A stretch of 8,907 bases of DNA from Blastocatellia bacterium (GTDB taxonomy: Bacteria; Acidobacteriota; Blastocatellia; UBA7656). Positions 1 through 5,595 of the stretch are shown piece after piece (positions within the stretch are counted from its first letter, which is position 1; every line of letters starts with the position of its first letter). The notes beneath the pieces are model-generated. The model made no database searches. It was not told the origin of the DNA and worked only from the letters and a program-made list of their open reading frames with translations. Both the position numbers and the translations under genes were made by a program. Location of the stretch: assembly GCA_022615215.1 (NCBI GenBank), contig JAKEHD010000342.1, positions 1 through 8,907 on the forward strand, in the 5' to 3' direction.

Positions 1-1
1 A

Positions 2-269
2 GAAGGGGGTTTGAGGGTAGAAAGAGTGGTTGAAGTCGAGGACCATAAAGTGGTAGTGTGCCTACATCCCGGTTATCCCTCTTTTTTTGAATAAACTCGT
101 GACTTATCAAATCAAGGAGCAGATGGCAGAATATTGCTTGCCCACCATTGTCAAAAAGATCAATAAGATGGGCGGCGTGGACGAAGGCAAGGCGCTGCCG
201 CGACGTATCGACCTCGATGATCAAGATGGAGCGTATCAACCCGGATTGTTCGACGATGCGGTTGACTGA
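2..269 (+). pseudogene. 3' end of an unrecognised gene, apparently frameshifted at a T7 run
   Basis: Two open frames meet at a run of seven T (82-88). The first is open from the window edge and stops at 92-94; its translation ends in ...VVVCLHPGYPSFFE. The second runs in another frame to the TGA ending at 269 and encodes ...NKLVTYQIKEQMAEYCLPT... up to ...GLFDDAVD. Removing one T joins them without a break (...HPGYPSF-L-NKLVTYQ...), and codon use looks coding on both sides. I infer a single gene broken by a one-base insertion, a sequencing slip, or translational slippage. Alternatively the downstream piece is its own small gene, starting at ATG 123 (AAGGAG at 114-119, spacing a tight 3 bases, 48 residues). 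I do not recognise the family. The end is charged and acidic, with no membrane segment. Confidence 0.45.
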
Positions 270-300
270 TAGGAGCGGCCTAACAAAAGGTAGCAGAATC

Positions 301-726
301 ATGATCTACACATTGACCGTTGAATGCGTCGCAGGCGCTTACTTGAAGAAAGAATGCATTCGCGTAATCGAGATCGATGAGAATGCTTCTCTCGCCGATC
401 TTCACGAAGCCATTCAGGATGCCGTCAAATTCGATCGAGACCACCTGTACGATTTTTACGCAGGGCGTCTTCCTCGGCATCGCAAAGTACTTTTTAGCGA
501 TGATGATGACTGGGAGGACAGAAAGAGCAAGTATAGAGAAATCACTCTTAACCAGGTATATCCTTTGAAAAACCTGAAGCTCTACTATTTTTTCGACTAT
601 GGCGATAGCTGGCTATTCGAGATCAAGAAGATGCGCAAGCTCAAAGAAGCCGAGCCGGGCCGGTCCTATCCCAGAGTGATAGAGCGTCGCGGGCCTAACC
701 CGACTCAGTATCCGAGGTGGGGCTGA
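301..726 (+). CDS. pRiA4b ORF-3-like protein (IS1096 passenger TnpR-type family)
   Basis: This 141-residue protein matches the plasmid pRiA4b ORF-3-like family (PF07929). Visible hallmarks are an N-terminal beta strand (IYTLTVECV), the helix pattern LADLHEAIQDAVKFDRDHLY at residues 31-50, and the aromatic YGDSW motif at 100-104. The end (VIERRGPNPTQYPRWG) resembles the GxxPxQYPxW tail of part of the family, so the protein is probably complete rather than cut short. ATG 301 is chosen because the family fold begins exactly there and AAAGG lies about 10 bases upstream; the frame stays open further 5', but that extension is unlike the family. The biochemical role is unknown. Members are often carried by plasmids and insertion elements or sit among accessory genes, as here. 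No transposase is visible beside it. Confidence 0.8.
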   Translation: MIYTLTVECVAGAYLKKECIRVIEIDENASLADLHEAIQDAVKFDRDHLYDFYAGRLPRHRKVLFSDDDDWEDRKSKYREITLNQVYPLKNLKLYYFFDYGDSWLFEIKKMRKLKEAEPGRSYPRVIERRGPNPTQYPRWG

Positions 727-779
727 GAGGTTTGCAATATGTTTTCAACGGCGTAGATAAAAGGCGATTCCTTTTCCTG

Positions 780-836
780 CCACCTGGAGACCCGACTCGA
801 CCATACCTGGTCGGACAGGTTCTGGCTTCCAGGCGG
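780..836. repeat. Nested inverted repeats upstream of the Uma2 gene
   Basis: A perfect stem CGACCA-TACC-TGGTCG (798-813) sits inside an outer pair, CCACCTGGA at 780-788 and TCCAGGCGG at 828-836, which match over nine positions with one mismatch. This is the most structured part of the 143-base gap between the pRiA4b-like gene and the Uma2 gene. There is no T run after it, so it is not a typical intrinsic terminator. It could be an operator or an RNA hairpin, or may have no function. Confidence 0.35.
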
Positions 837-840
837 AGTG

Positions 841-853
841 TGCTAATATGCCG
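841..853 (+). promoter_or_regulatory. Possible extended -10 element before the Uma2 gene
   Basis: The word TGCTAATATGCCG contains an extended -10-like TGnTAnnnT. It lies just before the GAGG ribosome site (857-860) and the ATG at 870. A near copy, TGATAAAATGCCG, precedes the antitoxin gene at 3176-3188. The agreement between two unrelated genes supports a promoter element, but no convincing -35 box is seen at the usual distance. Confidence 0.35.
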
Positions 854-869
854 CTGTGAGGTTATCATA

Positions 870-1442
870 ATGACCACGAAAGTCGGGGCAACGATCGAAG
901 ACCTTTATCAGGTGCCTGACGACCGCAAGGCCGAAATCGTCAATGGAGAATTGATACTCATGTCGCCGACGGGAGATGATCCGGGTTATGCGGGCGATGA
1001 AATATTCGCCAGCCTGCGCGAATTTGCGCGCCGCAAGCGGAAGGCGCAGGGCCTTCTACAGAAGGGGCGAGCCGTCGGAGACAACAAAGCATTCCGCGTC
1101 AATCTACCTAATCGCGAATCCTTCAGCCCCGACGCCGCTTACTATTTGGGACCGAGGGCGGGGATGAAATTTTTCGAGGGAGCGCCGGTCTTTGCTGCCG
1201 AAGTGAGAAGCGAAGGCGACTATGGCCGGGAAGCGGAACGGAAGATGGCAGAAAAGCGCCGCGACTACTTCGATGCGGGCACGCTCGTCGTATGGGATGT
1301 GGACTTGCTCGGCGAAGACGTGGTGAGGGTTTACCGGGCGACCGATCCCGAAAAACCCGTCATCTATCGCCGGGGCGAAGAGGCCGAAGCCGAACCGGCA
1401 GTCCCAGGTTTGAGAATGTCGGTCGATGATCTGTTTCAATAA
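870..1442 (+). CDS. Uma2 family (DUF820) endonuclease-like protein
   Basis: The 190-residue product has the layout of the Uma2/DUF820 family (PF05685), a PD-(D/E)XK nuclease fold. It begins with TIEDLYQVPDDRKAEIVNGELILMSPTG. It carries the acidic residue of the FSPDAAYY segment (Asp88), then AAEVRS with Glu111, then a helix with K129 followed by YFDAGTLVVWDVD, and a final strand leading to MSVDDLFQ. All expected active-site acids are present and the length is normal. The frame is open back to an ATG at 717, but those 51 residues are unlike the family. ATG 870 has GAGG nine bases upstream and starts where the family starts. The cellular role of these proteins is poorly known; they are abundant and multi-copy in Cyanobacteria, Acidobacteriota and Chloroflexota, usually as single genes. 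A nuclease function here is inference from the fold. Confidence 0.85.
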   Translation: MTTKVGATIEDLYQVPDDRKAEIVNGELILMSPTGDDPGYAGDEIFASLREFARRKRKAQGLLQKGRAVGDNKAFRVNLPNRESFSPDAAYYLGPRAGMKFFEGAPVFAAEVRSEGDYGREAERKMAEKRRDYFDAGTLVVWDVDLLGEDVVRVYRATDPEKPVIYRRGEEAEAEPAVPGLRMSVDDLFQ

Positions 1443-1467
1443 ACTCGAAGCATAGGATGCTTGAACG

Positions 1468-1794
1468 ATGAGCGCTCAAAAAATACCCGAAGAGGTCAGA
1501 GAGCAGGTTGATGAAATTGTCGCAGCCTTCAACCGGAAATTCATCAAAGATTCGTATCACGACTACGTGACTCGCTATAAAGGAAGTTACCTGTACCTGG
1601 ATCGCTTCGAGTATGGCCACGCCGATCCTATATGCCGTTTGAAGTACACAGGGAAGATGGACGAGTGGGAGTTCGCTATATACAGATATAGCGGAGACCG
1701 CTACGATCCTGATGAATGGTTTTTCCCAGGCTCCGAATATGTGGACGGCACTATCGAGGGCGCGATGAAAGCCGGTCTCGAAGCATATCCATAA
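1468..1794 (+). CDS. Conserved hypothetical protein, 108 residues
   Basis: This is a soluble protein rich in aromatic and acidic residues, with a short N-terminal helix (PEEVREQVDEIVAAFNRKFI). A compact region follows: YLYLDRFEYG at about 41-50, ICRLKYTGKMDEWEFAIYRY at about 55-74, YDPDEWFFPG, and an end VDGTIEGAMKAGLEAYP. The pattern of strands followed by a terminal amphipathic helix looks like one small alpha+beta domain. I recall similar unnamed proteins in other bacteria but no function, so none is given. The ATG at 1468 has AGGA at 1454-1457. The gene lies 25 bases after the Uma2 gene on the same strand and may be co-transcribed with it. There is no signal peptide or membrane segment. 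Confidence 0.75.
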   Translation: MSAQKIPEEVREQVDEIVAAFNRKFIKDSYHDYVTRYKGSYLYLDRFEYGHADPICRLKYTGKMDEWEFAIYRYSGDRYDPDEWFFPGSEYVDGTIEGAMKAGLEAYP

Positions 1795-1873
1795 TCGAAA
1801 GATCATAGCGTCGGTATGGCTACAGGAAAGAACCGCCCCTCGATTTGAGAATCATTGAAGACCATCCGCAAAA

Positions 1874-1878
1874 GGGAG
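1874..1878 (+). promoter_or_regulatory. Ribosome binding site that fixes a GTG start
   Basis: GGGAG lies six bases before GTG 1885. The earlier in-frame TTG at 1855 has no such site, so GTG 1885 is the likelier start of the small gene that follows. Confidence 0.55.
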
Positions 1879-1884
1879 CAGCAA

Positions 1885-2097
1885 GTGATAATCGATTTTA
1901 AAGAGATAAGGCACCTGATACCCGGATACATATTCAACGAGTACGGCCAGCTTACGGGCAATTACGTTTATGCTGATCGCATAGTGTGTGAAGCCGAAGC
2001 GGGGCGCATAAAGGTATGGCTCGACCAGGAGGCTTTCGAAGCGAAAGACCCCGAACGGTTGATATGCGATTACGACGAGGCCGTTCTGCGCGGTTAA
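1885..2097 (+). CDS. Small hypothetical protein, 70 residues
   Basis: Read from GTG 1885, the protein begins MIIDFKEIRHLIPGYIFNE and ends in ICDYDEAVLRG. It is acidic and soluble, with alternating hydrophobic stretches (GNYVYADRIVCEA, GRIKVWLDQEAF) that suggest a short beta-rich domain. The GTG has a well placed GGGAG. A start at TTG 1855 would add ten residues (MKTIRKREQQ) and lacks a ribosome site. It follows the 108-residue gene by about 90 bases on the same strand and uses the same codon style, so it is probably real. I recognise no family and propose no function. Confidence 0.55.
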   Translation: MIIDFKEIRHLIPGYIFNEYGQLTGNYVYADRIVCEAEAGRIKVWLDQEAFEAKDPERLICDYDEAVLRG

Positions 2098-2145
2098 AGC
2101 GTCGGTTAAACTAAATCGAACCACACAAGATCGGGACAGAAATGA

Positions 2146-2212
2146 AGTTCAGAGTTCAAGCTTTAGCTTGCTTGATTCGAGGGCTAGCAACCTGAAGGTT
2201 GAACTCTGAACT
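2146..2212. repeat. Palindromic intergenic element (REP/MITE-like) with 14-bp terminal inverted repeats
   Basis: The ends AGTTCAGAGTTCAA (2146-2159) and TTGAACTCTGAACT (2199-2212) are a perfect 14-bp inverted repeat. Each end overlaps a 14-base hairpin of the same form: CAAGC-TTTA-GCTTG at 2157-2170 and CAACC-TGAA-GGTTG at 2188-2201. The 67-bp element thus has two competing folds, one long stem or two small hairpins. It fills part of the 181-base gap between the small gene and the crotonase gene. There is no coding frame and no T run. The form fits REP-type or miniature transposable repeats. Only one copy is present here, so its dispersal in the genome cannot be judged. Confidence 0.65.
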
Positions 2213-2278
2213 CGTTCCTATCATCGGGCGATTGTACCAATCTCATAAGGTTCGATTTAGATCAACGAAAGAACAAAT

Positions 2279-3082
2279 ATGAAGAGTTTCAAAGGCGACA
2301 CCCTCTCCTGGAAATTGGCGGACGGTTGTATAGAACTCTCGCTCCATCGCAAGCCCTGCAACGAAATAGGGTCGGCGACACTTGAAGAACTCGAACGTTT
2401 TGTCGAAGCGCACGAGTCTCTCACGAGTGAGGCTCACGCCCTTATCATATATAGCGAGGAGAAGGCAGGATTTTGCGCCGGAGCCGATCTGCGCGAGTTA
2501 TACTCGCGCTCGCAGGAGACCGCCGCTAGCGAGCGAGTGGCCGGGGTGCGCGATTTTCTTGAGCGCATACACCGCGTTATGAACTCGATAGACTCTTCGC
2601 CCCTGACCACTATTGCGGCGGTCCACGGGGTCACATTCGGCGGAGGGTTCGAGCTTGCGCTCACTTGCGACCTGATTATCGCGGACAAGATGGCGCGCTT
2701 CTGTTTCCCGGAACTCAGGCTCGGATTGATACCGGGATTCGGCGGCATCCCGCGCCTGAAACGGGATCTCGGCAACGCGATTGTGCGCGACCTTCTGCTT
2801 ACAGGCCGCAGCCTCAATGCCGCAAGAGCGCACGCGGTCGGGCTTGTCAGCCAGCTTGCGGCCGAAGGCGAATCGCTTCGAGTGGCGCGCTCGACCGCCG
2901 CACAGATAAAAAAGTTCGACCGTGATACCGGCGCATCGGCCAAGCGGTTTATCAAGCCCATGCCTTATGAAGAACTGCACCGGGAGATCGAAATATTCTG
3001 CGATCTGTTTACCCTGCCTGCTGTGGAAGCCGGTCTTCGCAGATTCGTCGAGAGCACGGACACCCAGCCTTATCTGCCGTGA
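2279..3082 (+). CDS. Enoyl-CoA hydratase/isomerase family protein (crotonase fold)
   Basis: The 267-residue product has normal crotonase length. The first oxyanion-hole segment is FCAGADLREL (residues 65-74), the second is HGVTFGGGFELALTCDLIIAD (116-136, GGG at 121-123), and FCFPELRLGLIPGFGG follows (141-156). Both acids used by hydratases, equivalent to Glu144 and Glu164 of rat enoyl-CoA hydratase, are present as Glu125 and Glu145, so hydration of 2-enoyl thioesters is plausible; isomerase or other crotonase chemistry cannot be excluded. It acts in the cytoplasm. The ATG at 2279 has only weak purine-rich sequence upstream (GAAAG). The gene precedes the ACP-ligase operon by about 560 bases, separated by the toxin-antitoxin remnant, so a shared pathway is possible but unproven. 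An RpfF-like role on ACP substrates is conceivable, but the sequence looks more like an ordinary hydratase. Confidence 0.88.
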   Translation: MKSFKGDTLSWKLADGCIELSLHRKPCNEIGSATLEELERFVEAHESLTSEAHALIIYSEEKAGFCAGADLRELYSRSQETAASERVAGVRDFLERIHRVMNSIDSSPLTTIAAVHGVTFGGGFELALTCDLIIADKMARFCFPELRLGLIPGFGGIPRLKRDLGNAIVRDLLLTGRSLNAARAHAVGLVSQLAAEGESLRVARSTAAQIKKFDRDTGASAKRFIKPMPYEELHREIEIFCDLFTLPAVEAGLRRFVESTDTQPYLP

Positions 3083-3175
3083 AGAGGTGAAGGGGCGAAA
3101 GCCGAAGAAAGAAATCTTTATCGAGCAACTTCTTTTTCATCCCTCGTCCTTTCTGAAAGCCTGGCAGTTTGAATA

Positions 3176-3188
3176 TGATAAAATGCCG
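3176..3188 (+). promoter_or_regulatory. Possible extended -10 element before the antitoxin gene
   Basis: TGATAAAATGCCG contains TAAAAT (5 of 6 to TATAAT) preceded by TGn, and overlaps an alternative TATGAT at 3174-3179. It agrees at 11 of 13 positions with the element at 841-853 and, like it, sits a few bases before the ribosome site (AGGAGG 3191-3196). No clear -35 box is visible. Confidence 0.38.
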
Positions 3189-3206
3189 ACAGGAGGCAAG
3201 GAAACT

Positions 3207-3413
3207 ATGAGCATTACGATAGAGGCTGTTTACGAAGCAGGCGTCTTCAAACCTCTTACGCCTTCTACGGACTTCAAGGAGGGCGAGACGGTTCGACTGG
3301 TCGTCGAACCCGTCAGCCTGATAGAGATTCAGCGCCGGAACCGTATCGTTATCGAACCGGACGTTGCCAGAGAGATAATAGACTCTGCCGAATTCGGCAT
3401 AGTTGAAAGCTGA
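3207..3413 (+). CDS. DUF104 / AF2212-like antitoxin
   Basis: The 68-residue protein begins SITIEAVYEAGVFKPLTPST, followed by FKEGETVRLVVEP. This is the classic DUF104 (AF2212-like antitoxin) start: a beta-hairpin with EAxYExGVFKPL and then EGxxVxLxVEP. The C-terminal half (IEIQRRNRIVIEPDVAREIIDSAEF) would be the helical tail that wraps the toxin. ATG 3207 is chosen because the domain starts there and a perfect AGGAGG (3191-3196) precedes it. An in-frame ATG at 3183 would put that site inside the gene. Known family members neutralise PIN-domain (VapC-like) RNase toxins, and a PIN start follows four bases downstream here. The antitoxin looks intact, but its partner is cut short. Confidence 0.85.
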   Translation: MSITIEAVYEAGVFKPLTPSTDFKEGETVRLVVEPVSLIEIQRRNRIVIEPDVAREIIDSAEFGIVES

Positions 3414-3417
3414 ATGG

Positions 3418-3552
3418 ATGCTGCGAGATATTCCAAACGGAGTCAAATGTTTTATTGACGCGAATATATTCTGCTATCACCTGATCGCAACTCCACAACG
3501 GTTCGATGAGTGCTCTGATTTTCTGAAACGCATAGAGATCGTCCTCAGATAA
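3418..3552 (+). pseudogene. Truncated PIN-domain (VapC-like) toxin, first 44 residues
   Basis: ATG 3418 opens a frame four bases after the antitoxin stop. It reads MLRDIPNGVKCFIDANIFCY and then HLIATPQRFDECSDFLKRIE before IVLR and TAA at 3550-3552. The FIDANIF segment is the first PIN strand with its catalytic Asp (residue 14) and the conserved Asn two residues on. ECSDFLxRIE is the usual second helix of this toxin group. Complete PIN toxins have about 130-150 residues, so two thirds of the domain, including the later acidic residues, is missing. The next 87 bases before the ACP gene show no recognisable PIN remainder in any frame. I infer a deletion that removed the toxin's 3' part. The 44-residue peptide cannot form an active site. 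Confidence 0.7.
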
Positions 3553-3639
3553 CCGAGCGCGCAACCTTGCGCTGACAACCCTCTGCGGTGTACCTTTACG
3601 AGTTTCTTAATACCTTACTATGGAATTGGAGCGAATTGT

Positions 3640-3882
3640 ATGCGAACACTCGAACAGACCGTAGATGAAATACTGGATCTTGCGGCCACGCATTTCAAAG
3701 TGCCGCGCGAAGAGCTAGCGCCCGAAGACGATTTTTTCAAAAAGCTCGGCATAGACAGCCTTCAGGCGCTTGAGATGCTCACGCGACTCGAAAACCATTT
3801 CAACGTAGAACTGCCCGATTACGAAATCCAGGGAGTGAGCGACTTTCGCACCCTGGCCGACCGCATACAAGCGAGACTATAA
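3640..3882 (+). CDS. Acyl carrier protein
   Basis: The 80-residue acidic protein has the four-helix acyl carrier layout. The phosphopantetheine site is GIDSLQALEML, with the modified Ser at residue 40, preceded by LAPEDDFFKKL and followed by an acidic helix (RLENHFNVELPD) and a C-terminal helix (DFRTLADRIQARL). It would carry acyl groups as thioesters in the cytoplasm after activation by a phosphopantetheinyl transferase, which is not in this window. GGAG at 3628-3631 supports ATG 3640. The stop codon directly abuts the ligase ATG at 3883, so the two are very likely translationally coupled. It is not in a fab cluster and so is probably a specialised carrier for this operon rather than the housekeeping AcpP. 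Confidence 0.9.
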   Translation: MRTLEQTVDEILDLAATHFKVPREELAPEDDFFKKLGIDSLQALEMLTRLENHFNVELPDYEIQGVSDFRTLADRIQARL

Positions 3883-5595
3883 ATGCTCGACCTGAAACAA
3901 TACTCGTCGCTTGGGGCCGCGCTGCGCGACGCTCTTGAGCGATGGCCCTACGAGACCTGCCTGATCGAAGCCGACCGCGAGCGCGAAAACTGCCGCCTCA
4001 CTTATCGCCAGTTCAAAGAAGCCGCCCTCCCGCTCGCGCGCTTCCTCCAAGAGAGAGGCGCGGTCTCAGGCACTCGCGCCGCCATCATCATGACCAATCA
4101 GTCTAAGTGGCTCATAAGCGCCTACGCCATCTTCTACACGGGCGGAGTGCTCGTGCCGCTCGATTACAAATTATCCGCCCGCGAGCACATTCAATTGCTT
4201 ATGCATTCGAAGGCCGATGTGCTGGTGGTCGAATACTATCTCTGGCGGGCCATCACCGAGGCCGAAGGGTTCGAGGGCTTACAGGTCAAAACCGTCCTGG
4301 TCACAGAAGCGCCTGCGAGCGCGGACCTGAAAGGCGCTCTCAGGTGGGAAGAGGCCAAAGGCGGAGGCGAACCTGAGTTCGTCGAGCGCGAGCGAAAAGA
4401 TATGGCCTGCATAGTCTACTCTTCGGGCACGGGCGGGCGGCCCAAAGGGTGCGTGCTAACGCATGAAAATTATCTCGAACAATGCGTGGCGCTCACGTCG
4501 CTATACCCTTTCTGGCCGGGGGTGCGATACCTGAGCATACTGCCCACAAATCATGCCATAGATTTCATGGTGGGCTTCATAGGCCCGTTTACGTGCGGCG
4601 CTGCGGTCGTACACTTGCGCACTCTCAGGCCCGAATTCGTGCGCGAGGCGTTCCCTCGGTATAAGATCACTTACATGGCTCTCGTGCCTATGGTGCTCAA
4701 GAACCTTGAGAAAGGTTTGAAGGCACGCTTCAATGATCTGCCCGCGCATAAGAAATTCGTCTTCAATCGCCTGGTCGCGCTCAATCGTACACTCACGCGC
4801 AAACGGCCCAATCTGAAACTGAGCAGGCGACTACTGAAACAGGTCCACGACGCATTCGGCGGCGAGTTGAGAGCCTTGTTCGTCGGCGGCGCTTTCATGG
4901 ACCCTGCGACCTTGCAGTTCTTCTATGACCTGGGCATTCAGGTGGGCAACGGTTATGGCCTGACGGAAGCGGGCACGGCCGTCACGCTCAACGACTTCAA
5001 TCCTTTTCGAGCAGATACCGTAGGAAAGCCGCTGCCGGGCATGGAAGTTAAGATAGTAAACCCCGCAGCGGACGCAGTAGGCGAGGTGGCCGTCCGCAGC
5101 AAGACCGTCATGTCTTATTATCTGGACGACCCTGAGATGACCGCTGAAACCATAGTAGACGGATGGTTGATGACGGGCGACCTCGGCCGCATAGACGGGA
5201 TGGGGCATTTGCAACTCTTCGGGCGCGCAAAGAACATGATAGTCACCGAAGGCGGAAAGAACATCTACCCGGAAGATATCGAATCGGCCTTCGAGGGGCT
5301 TCCGGTCAAAGAGTTGTGCGTCTTCGCCGCCAATTTCGTATGGCCCGAACGCACTATGACCGGCGAGCAGTTGATCATCGTGATTGGGCTTGAGACGGGG
5401 CAGCGATTCACCGAAGAGTTGCGCGCGGATTTGGCCGAGCGCAATCGCCGCTTGCCCGATTATAAACGAATCGGCGGATATGTCTTATGGGACAGGGAGT
5501 TCCCTCGCACCGCATCGCTCAAGATAAAACGAAACATTCTGGCCGAAGAGATGAGGCAAAACCTTCAGCGACAGGAGGCTGTGGTGGAACTGTGA
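3883..5595 (+). CDS. AMP-binding acyl-CoA/acyl-ACP synthetase (class I adenylate-forming ligase)
   Basis: The 570-residue enzyme carries the adenylation motifs in order. The P-loop is YSSGTGGRPKG at 179-189, the A4-like LPTNHAIDF at 220-228, the A5 motif GNGYGLTEAG at 355-364, and MTGDLGRID at 430-438. The hinge region FGRAKNMIVTEGGKNIYPED is at 446-465, and the C-terminal catalytic Lys lies in PRTASLKIKR (Lys547). It should make an acyl-AMP and pass the acyl group to a thiol, either CoA or, given the ACP gene abutting it, the phosphopantetheine of that ACP. One detail is unusual: the P-loop has Gly where SGTTGxPKG ligases normally have the second Thr. Length and overall pattern fit long-chain fatty acid ligases. 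The 3' end overlaps the kinase start by four bases (GTGA). Confidence 0.9.
   Translation: MLDLKQYSSLGAALRDALERWPYETCLIEADRERENCRLTYRQFKEAALPLARFLQERGAVSGTRAAIIMTNQSKWLISAYAIFYTGGVLVPLDYKLSAREHIQLLMHSKADVLVVEYYLWRAITEAEGFEGLQVKTVLVTEAPASADLKGALRWEEAKGGGEPEFVERERKDMACIVYSSGTGGRPKGCVLTHENYLEQCVALTSLYPFWPGVRYLSILPTNHAIDFMVGFIGPFTCGAAVVHLRTLRPEFVREAFPRYKITYMALVPMVLKNLEKGLKARFNDLPAHKKFVFNRLVALNRTLTRKRPNLKLSRRLLKQVHDAFGGELRALFVGGAFMDPATLQFFYDLGIQVGNGYGLTEAGTAVTLNDFNPFRADTVGKPLPGMEVKIVNPAADAVGEVAVRSKTVMSYYLDDPEMTAETIVDGWLMTGDLGRIDGMGHLQLFGRAKNMIVTEGGKNIYPEDIESAFEGLPVKELCVFAANFVWPERTMTGEQLIIVIGLETGQRFTEELRADLAERNRRLPDYKRIGGYVLWDREFPRTASLKIKRNILAEEMRQNLQRQEAVVEL

Noticed and set aside
717..869. N-terminal extension of the Uma2 gene from an upstream in-frame ATG
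   Set aside because: The 51 extra residues are unlike the family, run through the nested inverted repeats and promoter-like word, and ATG 870 has its own ribosome site.
2434..2980. Open frames on the - strand opposite the crotonase gene
   Set aside because: The crotonase oxyanion-hole and catalytic motifs fix the + strand as coding; the antisense products are low-information Arg/Ser-rich sequence.
3553..3639. Remainder of the PIN toxin in another frame between the truncated toxin and the ACP gene
   Set aside because: All three forward frames were read; none shows the later PIN motifs, and all are too short to hold the missing two thirds.
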